DNA of 64,000 bases. Origin: Bdellovibrionaceae bacterium UBA3535 (GTDB lineage Bacteria; Bdellovibrionota; Bdellovibrionia; Bdellovibrionales; UBA840). The stretch spans positions 117,114 through 181,113 of the forward strand of contig DFOS01000007.1 in NCBI GenBank assembly GCA_002376845.1, read 5' to 3'. This document shows, piece after piece, positions 26,329-34,821 of the stretch. Position numbers and translations under genes: made by a program. The notes beneath the pieces are model-generated. The model was not told the DNA's origin and made no database searches. It saw nothing but the letters and a program-made list of their open reading frames with translations. How positions within the stretch are numbered: position 1 is the first letter of the stretch; each line of letters begins with the position of its first letter.

Positions 26329-27462
26329 ATGACGGAAGTTTATGACGGCGCCGTAGATAAAGGACTAGAGGGTGTAATTGCATGCAGCACAGGGATCTCC
26401 TCCATAGTCGATGCTACACTTTGTTACCGAGGCTATACCATTGAAGACCTCGCGGAACACTCCAGCTTTGAAGAAACCGTTTTTTTACTTTGGAACGACC
26501 GCCTACCAACCAAAACGGAGCTAGAAAGTTTTCAGCAAGAACTTCGCTCGCAAATGTCGCTCCCAAAAGAACTTTTGAACTTTCTAAAAGCTTTGCCCAC
26601 CAAAGATGTTCATCCCATGGCTTGGCTTCGCAGTGCTACTTCTGCCCTAGCACATTTTGACCCCGAAGCACAGGCTAGCGAACCCGAGGCGATTCAACGT
26701 GTTGCCACTCGCTTAACGGCAAAAATGGGAACCTTGGTTTGCGCTTTTGAAGCCTTTCGTAATGGCCGCGAGCCCATTGCGCCAAACCCAGAAAAATCCA
26801 TAGCGTGGAATTTTATGCATATGCTTTCGGGCAAAGAGCCGGATCCCAACCACGTAAAAATCTTTGATACTTGCTTGATTCTACATGCCGATCACGAACT
26901 AAATTGTTCAGCCTTTTCTGCCCGAGTGACTGCCTCCTCATTGAGTGATGTTTACTCCACCATTGTTAGTGCCATTGGCACACTGAAGGGCCCTTTACAT
27001 GGCGGTGCCAATGAACAGGTAATGCTCATGCTAAAAAACATTGGCTCTGTAGAAAAAGCCAAAGAATGGGTATCCAATGCACTGGCAAATAAAGAGAAGA
27101 TCATGGGTTTTGGCCACCGTGTTTATAAAAATGGCGATCCGCGAGCCAAGATTCTAAGAGGTATGAGTAAAGAGATGACCGAGCGCTCACCGGAGCCGCA
27201 CTGGTTTGAAATGTCCACCACCATCGATGATACGGTTCAAAAAGAAAAAGGCTTGTTGCCAAACGTGGATTTTTATTCCGCTACGGTTTACTACTCCATG
27301 GGAATTCCCATTGATATCTACACGCCCATTTTTGCTACCAGCCGGGTTAGTGGATGGTTGGCCCACGTTATGGAGCAGTGGAAAAATAACCGCATCTATC
27401 GTCCTCGCGGCAAATGGGTAGGCAAAGAGGGCCTTCGCTATACTGCAATAGAAAATCGTTAG
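26329..27462 (+). CDS. Citrate synthase (short type; possibly 2-methylcitrate synthase)
   Basis: 377 aa from ATG 26329, chosen because GGGAG lies 5 nt upstream; an in-frame ATG at 26317 overlaps that site. GLEGVIACSTGISSIVD is the short (CitZ/PrpC) subtype N-terminus. Catalytic residues are in LHADHELNCSAF, GPLHGGANE and MGFGHRVYKNGDPRA, with VDFYSATVYYSMG containing the Asp. It condenses acetyl-CoA (or propionyl-CoA) with oxaloacetate. No prpB or prpD neighbours, so citrate synthase is the simpler call. It ends in a strong terminator. Confidence 0.92.
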   Translation: MTEVYDGAVDKGLEGVIACSTGISSIVDATLCYRGYTIEDLAEHSSFEETVFLLWNDRLPTKTELESFQQELRSQMSLPKELLNFLKALPTKDVHPMAWLRSATSALAHFDPEAQASEPEAIQRVATRLTAKMGTLVCAFEAFRNGREPIAPNPEKSIAWNFMHMLSGKEPDPNHVKIFDTCLILHADHELNCSAFSARVTASSLSDVYSTIVSAIGTLKGPLHGGANEQVMLMLKNIGSVEKAKEWVSNALANKEKIMGFGHRVYKNGDPRAKILRGMSKEMTERSPEPHWFEMSTTIDDTVQKEKGLLPNVDFYSATVYYSMGIPIDIYTPIFATSRVSGWLAHVMEQWKNNRIYRPRGKWVGKEGLRYTAIENR

Positions 27463-27482
27463 ATTTCGTCTCAATTCGAAGC

Positions 27483-27510
27483 AAAAGCCCCTTTTAAGGG
27501 GCTTTTTTTT
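27483..27510 (+). terminator. Intrinsic terminator of the citrate synthase gene
   Basis: AAAAGCCCC (27483-27491) pairs with GGGGCTTTT (27498-27506) around TTTTAA, and an unbroken T8 run (27503-27510) follows. This is a textbook Rho-independent terminator about 20 nt after the stop codon. Confidence 0.9.
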
Positions 27511-27528
27511 ATCTACAGCAAACTAGAC

Positions 27529-27557
27529 TTGTTCTGCATGAAAATTCTAGAGATAAT
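27529..27557 (+). promoter_or_regulatory. Sigma-70-like promoter of the HNH gene
   Basis: TTGTTC (27529-27534), 17-bp spacer, GATAAT (27552-27557). The GTG start codon lies 5 nt beyond the -10 box, so the transcript would begin at or just after it. This geometry matches other predicted leaderless genes in the window. Confidence 0.5.
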
Positions 27558-27562
27558 AGACA

Positions 27563-28135
27563 GTGACAGGGTATGCGGTATTACAGGAGGTAGCCTTCAA
27601 TACCGTTGAACAAAAAGGACATATTAGAGTCCTATTATTGAATGCCAGTTATGAACCGCTCAAATTAGTTACCTGGAAGCGGGCTCTCATTCTTTACTTT
27701 CAAGAAAAAGTAGAAGTGGTCGATCAGTACGATCTTTTTGTACACTCTTCATTTAACCGCTTTCAAGTACCGTGTATCATTCGTTTAAAAAGCTACGTAA
27801 AACGACGTCACCGCCTGCAAGCAACTTTTAGTCGGCAAAATGTCTTTCGCCGAGATGAACATATTTGTCAGTATTGCTTTGATAAGTTTCCTGAAAAAGA
27901 GCTTACATTGGATCATGTGATTCCGGTTTCTCGCGGCGGTAAGAAGACTTGGGAGAATATTGTAACAGCTTGCCGCAAATGCAATCAAAAGAAAGCCAAC
28001 AAAACACCAAAAGAGGCACGCATGGAACTACTGCGACCACCAAAAGTGCCGCATTGGCAGCCGGAAATTATCTATGAGCGTATGCGACTTAGCTACCCCG
28101 AGTCTTGGTCGCAATACATTAGTGCGGTTTCTTAG
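27563..28135 (+). CDS. HNH endonuclease family protein
   Basis: 190 aa. The C-terminal half is an HNH domain: ICQYCFDKFPEKELTLDHVIPVSRGGKKTWENIVTACRKCNQKKANKTP has two CxxC zinc pairs and the DH...N...H core. The N-terminal half (VLLLNASYEPLKLVTWKRALILYFQ) is the conserved lead of a widespread stand-alone HNH family. Start is uncertain: GTG 27563 is the first possible codon, while an AGGAGG at 27585-27590 lies inside the frame with no in-frame start codon after it. Role unknown; not linked to an obvious restriction or mobile system here. Confidence 0.85.
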   Translation: MTGYAVLQEVAFNTVEQKGHIRVLLLNASYEPLKLVTWKRALILYFQEKVEVVDQYDLFVHSSFNRFQVPCIIRLKSYVKRRHRLQATFSRQNVFRRDEHICQYCFDKFPEKELTLDHVIPVSRGGKKTWENIVTACRKCNQKKANKTPKEARMELLRPPKVPHWQPEIIYERMRLSYPESWSQYISAVS

Positions 28136-30227
28136 CAGCATCACAAACGTCCACCGGCAAATTTAAATAACATATCTCTGTTTTTATTTCGCTTAAATAC
28201 TTGGCCGTAGTTTGCAGCTCTTCTGTCTCTGCATGAAAACGTCTTTGTGCCCATTGCTCTAGCTGATTATACAGCTTGGCAAATTCTTCGTAGTGCTCCT
28301 CCAAATGCCCCAAACGCAAAGCTTGCATTTCCCTACTTGTTGGAATTCCGTAACCTTCACGAAGCATATTCTCTGGTAGCGAGGATGTAAAAATATCCTG
28401 AAATCTATCAATTAAAGAGTCCAAGGCAGCACCATTTTTTGCATCTAAGTCCTCTTCTTCTTGCATCAACATAGCGATGATCTTTTTTCTTAATAGCAAT
28501 AAATTTCGCTGCAATACGAATTCTTCGATTCGCGATATAGAAGCTAGTATTTTCGTTTTGTCTCTATAGCCCAGGCTCTTCCCATTGCTTAGGGCTCGGA
28601 CGTATAAATCTTGCCTCTCTCTTCCTTGAAGGTCGCGCACAAATTGCATAAGCGAAATTTTGTTATCATAAGATCCTGCTTGATATAATAAATTCTCATA
28701 GGATTTTGATAAGCCTAAATATGCTGGAGCGTAGTAATAGCCATTTCTATAGGCTGCCTGCTTATTTGCAATCAAGTCCGGATCTATCAATTTGTATTTC
28801 GCTAACAGATCAAAAAGACCTAAAGGTGTTACGACATTCATTCGAGCAAACTCATTATTAAAGATGGCACGCTTAAGTAGATTCATGGATTCGGTGGCAC
28901 AGTTGTTGGAAATAAAGTAGTACTTGCCGCGGTATTTCCAAAACTCCTCTGCCACAGCATAAAGAAACCTGCGCTTCTGTCTTTCCGAGAGATTTAATGG
29001 CAAACTAATCAATTCACGAAGCTCGCCGGCGGTGTATTCTTCACGAATCTTCGCAAAGTCGAAGACTATTAACTGCGAAGAGTATTTGCCTGTCATACCC
29101 TTGGCATAATCAATATTCAATTCATCCATATTCGCCCGGTAACTTACTACAATATGACTGGCATAATCATAGCGACAATGCGGCCCCATTTCTCGTCCTT
29201 TTTTGCAAATCACCAGACGAAACATGGCATGCCCCCATTTACTAATCATCTGCTTGCCCTTTCCCGCAAACAAATAATCGATCTGATAGACACGATCTGG
29301 ATCAATATGAAGTTGATTCAACAATGATGCACTTGCATCCAGTTGTTGCTCTCTTTTTAGGGCAAAGGACAATATGGGTTTGCACGGGTATTCGCTATGG
29401 GGCTTTACTGCAAATATATGCGAAAAGTATTCATACAAGGTTGGCCGGCGGCACTTAAACTCAGGGTCCAACAAAAAGTACTCAAAATTTACAGCATAAC
29501 CTTCCTTGGGGCTAGCAAACTCATAGGGGTTAGGACTACGTACTTGGTTTTGATTTAAATTTTGTACATAAGTGAATTGTCCTTTTTCGATCCAACCCAG
29601 ATTATTTAATAGATAGGGACTATCTGAAACCGATTGATGAGATATTAAAAAGCTTTTGCAGGGCACGATATCTTCCTGGAAATCCATGCCTGGTAGTTTT
29701 AAAATCTCGTAGTCATGTACTAATTCCCTGCACCTTTGTTCCTCTAATAAATTGATACCTACCCGCTTGGCACTATAGTCGTAAAGATGGGCCAATTCGT
29801 GAACAATCAAAGACTCAACAAAAAGTCTTAAACTTTTATGTGAGCAATTCTTAGATATTTCCTGATTATAACCGGATTCAATTGCCTTTTGAATCTTATT
29901 ATCTAGGTAGATTTTTTGAATACGATTGTGTTTTTGCAAAAAACCTTTGCGAACTTCCGCCCAACGCAAAGACCTGCCCTCTTGTCCGCATTGAAAGACT
30001 TCCTGCTCTGGCAGATCATTCAAATCCACAAAATGAATTTGAATTTCACGATGCAAGGTAGCTTTCAAATGATCCGGCAATTTTTCTTCTAAATCATGTA
30101 AAAAAGCTTTTACTTGCGGAGAGTTCACCTTCACAAGGAGACGAAACCCTCCAGCAAGTGTGTCATCTGCAAAACACAATAGGCTCGGAGCCAAAAACAA
30201 AAGTGCTATGACTCTAAATAACTTCAA
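28119..30227 (-). CDS. Large periplasmic protein with an HExxH metallopeptidase-like region and a DUF4105-like domain
   Basis: 702 aa with a signal peptide (MKLFRVIALLFLAPSLLCFA). Residues 143-147 are HELAH followed by LYDY, a zincin-type zinc motif. From about residue 310 the sequence (IDYLFAGKGKQMISKWGHAMFRLVIC, later YYFISNNCATESMNLLKRA) matches the DUF4105/Lnb periplasmic family, including the conserved HAMFR and NNCAT. The C-terminal 150 residues are helical. It may be a cell-envelope hydrolase. The substrate is unknown and the two-part design is my reading of motifs. The 3' end overlaps the HNH gene by 17 bp, converging. Confidence 0.72.
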   Translation of the reverse strand: MKLFRVIALLFLAPSLLCFADDTLAGGFRLLVKVNSPQVKAFLHDLEEKLPDHLKATLHREIQIHFVDLNDLPEQEVFQCGQEGRSLRWAEVRKGFLQKHNRIQKIYLDNKIQKAIESGYNQEISKNCSHKSLRLFVESLIVHELAHLYDYSAKRVGINLLEEQRCRELVHDYEILKLPGMDFQEDIVPCKSFLISHQSVSDSPYLLNNLGWIEKGQFTYVQNLNQNQVRSPNPYEFASPKEGYAVNFEYFLLDPEFKCRRPTLYEYFSHIFAVKPHSEYPCKPILSFALKREQQLDASASLLNQLHIDPDRVYQIDYLFAGKGKQMISKWGHAMFRLVICKKGREMGPHCRYDYASHIVVSYRANMDELNIDYAKGMTGKYSSQLIVFDFAKIREEYTAGELRELISLPLNLSERQKRRFLYAVAEEFWKYRGKYYFISNNCATESMNLLKRAIFNNEFARMNVVTPLGLFDLLAKYKLIDPDLIANKQAAYRNGYYYAPAYLGLSKSYENLLYQAGSYDNKISLMQFVRDLQGRERQDLYVRALSNGKSLGYRDKTKILASISRIEEFVLQRNLLLLRKKIIAMLMQEEEDLDAKNGAALDSLIDRFQDIFTSSLPENMLREGYGIPTSREMQALRLGHLEEHYEEFAKLYNQLEQWAQRRFHAETEELQTTAKYLSEIKTEICYLNLPVDVCDAAKKPH

Positions 30228-30241
30228 GTCACACCCTAAGC

Positions 30242-30571
30242 TTAGTCTACACTTAAGATAATGATAGAGGCCAACTCCATATCGCTTTTGCCCAGCAATT
30301 CTTCTTCTTGGCTAAGAGCCTCTAGTACAGCGTCCAACGCTTGCGTCTTCTCACCATACGTAAGAAAATCATAGGCATCGGCCTTTACTGTCTTTAAAAC
30401 TTCCTCTCTTCCATCTGTAGCCGCAATGGTGGTACCTGTTGTGCCAATAAATGGCGATGCTACCGTTATAACGACGGCATTGACTAAGGCATTGACGGTA
30501 CCTATTAGTAATGTGGCTTGTGCCTGAGCACAAAATAAAGTGATCATGATTGCTATGATGGTCTTTTTCAT
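30242..30571 (-). CDS. Small secreted protein of unknown function
   Basis: 109 aa from ATG 30571, chosen over the longer frame because AAGGGGGG precedes it and a signal peptide starts there (MKKTIIAIMITLFCAQAQA). The mature part begins with a Val/Ala/Thr-rich, glycine-containing stretch and ends in a helical acidic region (ALDAVLEALSQEEELLGKSD). No family recognised. It lies 14 nt upstream of the 702-aa protein gene on the same strand, so both may act in the periplasm together. Confidence 0.6.
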   Translation of the reverse strand: MKKTIIAIMITLFCAQAQATLLIGTVNALVNAVVITVASPFIGTTGTTIAATDGREEVLKTVKADAYDFLTYGEKTQALDAVLEALSQEEELLGKSDMELASIIILSVD

Positions 30572-30755
30572 CTTGCTTCCCCCCCTTAAGGCTCTTTTAT
30601 CCGATTTTTTCTCCATGTCATATGCGGCATATTGCGATGAAAGCTTTTCTTAATATTCTATCTTGCCACTTGGAATCTCTTACACAAGAATGTTGCCTGT
30701 TTTTTACGCTTAGTCCTTACTATGCTTTTACATGGAAGCAAGTTAGACTAATGAC

Positions 30756-31292
30756 ATGTGGAAAGAGGTCATTGATTTTTGGTTTGTCGAAAGTGATCCG
30801 CAGAATTGGTTTCAGCAAAGTGATGCTTTTGACGAAAAAATTCGCCAGCGCTTTTCCCGCCTTCATGCACAAGCGGCGGCCTGCGAATTGGACAAGTGGC
30901 GCCAGCACCCAGAAGGACGACTGGCAGAGATCCTTCTTCTCGATCAATTTTCTCGAAACCTTTTTCGCGGCTCTGCAAAATCCTATGCATGGGATGCACT
31001 GGCTTTAGCCCTATCGCAAGAGGCTCTAAGACAAGAAGCCGACAAAGCTCTAGAGGCCAAACAAAAAGCCTTTCTGTACATGCCCTTTATGCATTCCGAA
31101 TCCTTAATCATACAAAAACAAAGTTTGCAGCTTTATTCACAAAAAGGCTTAGAAGAAAACTTACCTTTTGCCGAATCCCATTATAAAATTATTGAAGAAT
31201 TTGGACGCTACCCCCATCGCAATGAAGAACTGGAAAGAACCTCTACAGCGGCAGAGCTTTCCTTCTTAAAAAAACATGGCCGGGGGTTTTAA
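30756..31292 (+). CDS. DUF924 family protein
   Basis: 178 aa. VIDFWFVESDPQNWFQQSDAFD at the N-terminus, LAEILLLDQFSRNLFRGSA in the middle and FLYMPFMHSESLIIQKQSL further on are the conserved DUF924 blocks; the fold is an alpha-helical TPR-like solenoid of unknown function, cytoplasmic. TAGACT, a weak -10 match, ends 6 nt before the ATG, so this may be another leaderless gene. Confidence 0.9.
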   Translation: MWKEVIDFWFVESDPQNWFQQSDAFDEKIRQRFSRLHAQAAACELDKWRQHPEGRLAEILLLDQFSRNLFRGSAKSYAWDALALALSQEALRQEADKALEAKQKAFLYMPFMHSESLIIQKQSLQLYSQKGLEENLPFAESHYKIIEEFGRYPHRNEELERTSTAAELSFLKKHGRGF

Positions 31293-31397
31293 TCCAATTT
31301 TATTATTTTTTGTAATTTTTTAGCCTTCCTCTACATGCAGTTGCTTTCGCAATAAAAATGCATTAGCTCTAGGCTCCCATATACGCAGGAGAGACTC

Positions 31398-32561
31398 GTG
31401 GTTCAGTGGCGTCAGTATACTTTTGAAAAACAAGAATACGATAACAGAATCGAAAGATTGCGTAAAAAAATGCAAGAACAAAACTTCGACCTCACTATCG
31501 TTACATCACCGGACAATCTTACGTATTTAACTGGCTTTCAAACTAGTGGTTATGACCAAGTACAAGCGCTTTTTGTCCCTCTTGATCAAGATCCCTATAT
31601 GGTAACTCGCTTGCTAGAAGAGTCCAATGTTATTTCCCGCACCTATATTGAGAAAACACATCCTTTTATCGATACGGACTGTCCATTTGAAAAAATCAAA
31701 GAGGCCTTTCAAAAATTTAGCCCTCTTTGCAAAAATGTTGCCTATGAAAAAGAGTCCTTTTTTCTCAATCAAGAACGACACAAGAAACTTGCGGATGCCT
31801 TGGCGCCATTGTCATTAAAAGATTCTAGCGGCCTGGTAGAGTCGTTAAGAGCCGTAAAAACCAAAGCAGAATTAGAAGTCATGCAAATTGCCGCCAAGGT
31901 AACGGAGGCTGGCGTTCGCGCTGCCATTGAGGAAGTCGCAGTTGGTAAAAGTGAAAATGATGTGGCCGCGGCAGCCCACAATGCCATGTATAGAGCTGGC
32001 GGAGAATATCCCAGTGTGCCTCCGTATATCACCTCAGGACCAAGAACCATCATTGGTCATGCCACCTGGGAAGGCCGAAAGATAGAAGCCAATGAACCCG
32101 TTTTTATTGAGGTTGCTGGTTGCTATCGCCGCTACCACGCAGCCATGATGCGAACCGTTTTTACGGGCAAACAGCCGCCGCAGGAAATGCTCGAAGCAGC
32201 TAGAATCGTCAACGATGATATTGATAGCATTATGCAAGCCATGAAACCAGGCATTACCGCAGGCGAAGTGGACCGATTGGCTCGCGGCAAACAAGATTAT
32301 AAAAAAATCGGAGCTACCCGCTTTTCACGCACCGGCTATTCCATGGGGATTTCCTATGCCCCCTCCTGGGATGAAGGCCAAGTACTCAGTCTTTGTGATG
32401 GCAATGAAGTGGAGCTTAAAGAAAATATGGTATTTCATCTGATTCCCTGGATGCAGCTTCCCAAGTACCAGTGGGTAATGGGAATCTCTGAAACGGTTCG
32501 CGTGACAAACAAAGGTGCGGTATCCTTATTTGACTTCCCGCGCGACTTTGCCTTGCTTTAA
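31398..32561 (+). CDS. doeA: M24-fold ectoine hydrolase (DoeA/EutD family)
   Basis: 387 aa. N-terminal creatinase-like domain (DLTIVTSPDNLTYLTGFQTSGYD) and C-terminal pita-bread domain. The metal-binding Asp pair of true M24 peptidases is missing (IEVAGCYRRYHAAMMRT), as in creatinase and ectoine hydrolase. The end TGYSMGISYAPSWDE, HLIPWM and GISETVRV matches DoeA/EutD, which opens the ectoine ring to N-acetyl-diaminobutyrate. The start is GTG 31398 behind GGAGAG. The DoeB-like deacetylase and TRAP genes nearby support this call. Another cyclic amide or amidine substrate remains possible. Confidence 0.75.
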   Translation: MVQWRQYTFEKQEYDNRIERLRKKMQEQNFDLTIVTSPDNLTYLTGFQTSGYDQVQALFVPLDQDPYMVTRLLEESNVISRTYIEKTHPFIDTDCPFEKIKEAFQKFSPLCKNVAYEKESFFLNQERHKKLADALAPLSLKDSSGLVESLRAVKTKAELEVMQIAAKVTEAGVRAAIEEVAVGKSENDVAAAAHNAMYRAGGEYPSVPPYITSGPRTIIGHATWEGRKIEANEPVFIEVAGCYRRYHAAMMRTVFTGKQPPQEMLEAARIVNDDIDSIMQAMKPGITAGEVDRLARGKQDYKKIGATRFSRTGYSMGISYAPSWDEGQVLSLCDGNEVELKENMVFHLIPWMQLPKYQWVMGISETVRVTNKGAVSLFDFPRDFALL

Positions 32562-33748
32562 ATATTCTTTAATGCCTGCAAAATATCTTCTTTGATGTCC
32601 TCGATATTTTCGATACCCACAGAAAAGCGCACCAAGCCCTCTGGTATACCTAGGTGGGCTCTTTCCTCTGCTGTCAGCTCAACATGACTGGTAACTCTGG
32701 GCGGCCCTGCCAAGGTTCCAACAGCGCCAAGACTGGCCGCCAAATGTGCGTATCGCAACTGTGGTAGAAACTTTTTAACAGCCTCAAAATCTCCTTTAAG
32801 AGAAAAGCTTAGCATCCCACCAAAACCATGCATTTGTTTTTTTGCCACATCATGATGCTTATGACTTTCTAGGCCTGGGTAAAAGACCTCCTCTACCTGG
32901 CTTTGCTCTTGTAAAAATCTCGCAAGTTGCATGGCATTTTCATTTTGCCTTTCGATACGTAGCTCCAGTGTTTTGATCCCGCGAGCTAGCAAATATGCAG
33001 ACATGGGATGCAAAGTAGCCCCAGTGATTTCTCGGTAGTGAAAGATTTTTTGCACTAGGTCCTTAGCGCCGCAAACTACGCCGCCCATGGCATCCGAATG
33101 ACCACCTAAAAACTTCGTAGCAGAGTGCAGAACAATGTCTGCACCTAAAGTCAGTGGATTTTGATTGATGGGTGTGGCAAAGGTATTGTCCACCACCACC
33201 AATGCATTTTGCTCCTTGGCCTTTTTAACAATGCGGGCGATGTCGATCAATTTGAGAGTGGGGTTAGTAGGTGTTTCCAAATAGACCAGCTTGCAACCCT
33301 TATCGATTTCCGCCTCCATTTCTTCGTGATTGCCTGTCTCACACAAAGAAACCTCCACTTGCATGGGCGGCAAGAAATTTAGAAAAATCGAACTGGTTCC
33401 ACCATAGGAATCCTTGATGCTAACCACACGATCACCAGGACGCAAAAAGGTAAACAAGGTATTGCTGATAGCTGCCATACCGGTGGAAAAACTTGTTGCA
33501 GCCTCAGCTCCTTCAAGAGCACGAACCTTTTCTTCAAAAACCTCCACCGTAGGGTTGGTATTTCGAGAATAAATATGCCCTTCTTCTTTTCCTAAGGAGA
33601 CATTGTGCCAATAATCCAAGTCTTTGTAATTGTATGTTACAGAGTGAAAAACTGGAACTTGGGAAGCTTGACCAGGAAATTCGTCCAATTCACCCGCCCA
33701 GACGGATTTGGTACCCAGTCCACTTTTTTTATTAATATGGCTTTTCAT
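32558..33748 (-). CDS. Cys/Met-metabolism PLP-dependent lyase (cystathionine gamma-lyase/synthase family)
   Basis: 396 aa from ATG 33748, which overlaps the doeB stop (ATGA). Family features: YSRNTNPTVEVFEEKVRALEGAEAATSFSTGMAA, VVVDNTFATP with the PLP-contacting Asp, HSATKFLGGHSDAMGG with the Schiff-base Lys, and SLGAVGTLAGPPRVTSH near the end. Members catalyse gamma-elimination or gamma-replacement on sulfur amino acids. Here it is translationally coupled to a diaminobutyrate deacetylase gene, so its physiological substrate may belong to the ectoine pathway. That is inference. Confidence 0.88.
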   Translation of the reverse strand: MKSHINKKSGLGTKSVWAGELDEFPGQASQVPVFHSVTYNYKDLDYWHNVSLGKEEGHIYSRNTNPTVEVFEEKVRALEGAEAATSFSTGMAAISNTLFTFLRPGDRVVSIKDSYGGTSSIFLNFLPPMQVEVSLCETGNHEEMEAEIDKGCKLVYLETPTNPTLKLIDIARIVKKAKEQNALVVVDNTFATPINQNPLTLGADIVLHSATKFLGGHSDAMGGVVCGAKDLVQKIFHYREITGATLHPMSAYLLARGIKTLELRIERQNENAMQLARFLQEQSQVEEVFYPGLESHKHHDVAKKQMHGFGGMLSFSLKGDFEAVKKFLPQLRYAHLAASLGAVGTLAGPPRVTSHVELTAEERAHLGIPEGLVRFSVGIENIEDIKEDILQALKNI

Positions 33749-34821
33749 AAGTCCTCCCATTCTTCTTCTGTGGCAATTACCGCCAGGCAATCTCCCGCCT
33801 CAGCTCTGCCCTGAACTCTTCGACAAATAAAAACGCCATCACTATTGGCCTTTAACAAAAATGGTCTTCGTGCCGGAGTTGTGATGTGATGCAATTGACC
33901 AATGGGCTGGCCTGCTTTTACACGATCGCCCAAATTGACCAAGGGCTCAAATAGTCCATCGTCTTCTGCCGTGATAAAACAGGATTCATCTGCAGTTCTT
34001 AATAAAGTTGTCGTAGTTTTATTTTTATAACGAGTGTATTTGGAGCGATTGGCTTTTGCCACACCAAAATGGTTGAGCAAATTACAAAGGCCATTATCTG
34101 CAATGTCCACAGCATCCTTCGTAACAGTTGCCCCACCGCGAAGCTCGGTAGATAGAAATACTTTTTTTGCCTTCTCTACAGCCGTATCCAACAAGCCATC
34201 TGGATCCCCCTCTTTTAAATAGAGAGCAAAAGGCGCCCCATAAGCACGCACTGCTGCTAGTGTTTTGGCTTCAATCTCTTTGTCCTCTAGCTGGTGCATA
34301 ACTACGCATGGTGCAAAATCCAAAGAAGTACCGCCCGAGTGCATATCTAGTACATAGTCTGCCTTTGGCACAATAAAGTCATTGATGTAATGGGCCAAAA
34401 CCTGTGTTACCGATCCTGTTTTGCTACCAGGAAAACAACGATTCAAATCAACATTGTCAATCGGCGACAAACGGGTGGATTGCAAATGCGCAGGCAGATT
34501 GACTGCTGGCATAATGATGATTCTCCCCTGCACATTTTCTAACTTCAATCTTTGTATCAGTTTGATTAAGACAACCGGACCTTCAAATTCATCGCCGTGA
34601 ATTCCGCCACTAATAAACATCGTAGGCCCATCGCCATTTTTGAATTGCACAATAGGAATGAGTAGCCGTCCCCATGCCGATGTATTGCGAGAATACGGAA
34701 TACGTAGATAGGATATTTGCTTGCCTTCCAGATCAAAATCCAAGTCTGTAGTCACACGCGTCTTCGCTCCCTCCGGAACAGGGATGCTTTTTTCCATTAC
34801 TAGAAAATTCTCATCAGTCAT
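33745..34821 (-). CDS. doeB: Succinylglutamate desuccinylase/aspartoacylase-family deacetylase (DoeB/EutE-like)
   Basis: 358 aa. Zinc carboxypeptidase-like core: SGGIHGDEFEGPVVL (first His and Glu ligands), IDNVDLNRCFPG and VLDMHSGGTSLDF (second His), with ELRGGATVT later. The family includes N-alpha-acetyl-L-2,4-diaminobutyrate deacetylase, the second step of ectoine breakdown, and its C-terminal beta domain (GQPIGQLHHI) is present. AAGAGG precedes the ATG. It overlaps dctP by 8 nt and the PLP lyase by 4 nt, so the three form an operon. An AstE-like role is a weaker alternative. Confidence 0.8.
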   Translation of the reverse strand: MTDENFLVMEKSIPVPEGAKTRVTTDLDFDLEGKQISYLRIPYSRNTSAWGRLLIPIVQFKNGDGPTMFISGGIHGDEFEGPVVLIKLIQRLKLENVQGRIIIMPAVNLPAHLQSTRLSPIDNVDLNRCFPGSKTGSVTQVLAHYINDFIVPKADYVLDMHSGGTSLDFAPCVVMHQLEDKEIEAKTLAAVRAYGAPFALYLKEGDPDGLLDTAVEKAKKVFLSTELRGGATVTKDAVDIADNGLCNLLNHFGVAKANRSKYTRYKNKTTTTLLRTADESCFITAEDDGLFEPLVNLGDRVKAGQPIGQLHHITTPARRPFLLKANSDGVFICRRVQGRAEAGDCLAVIATEEEWEDL

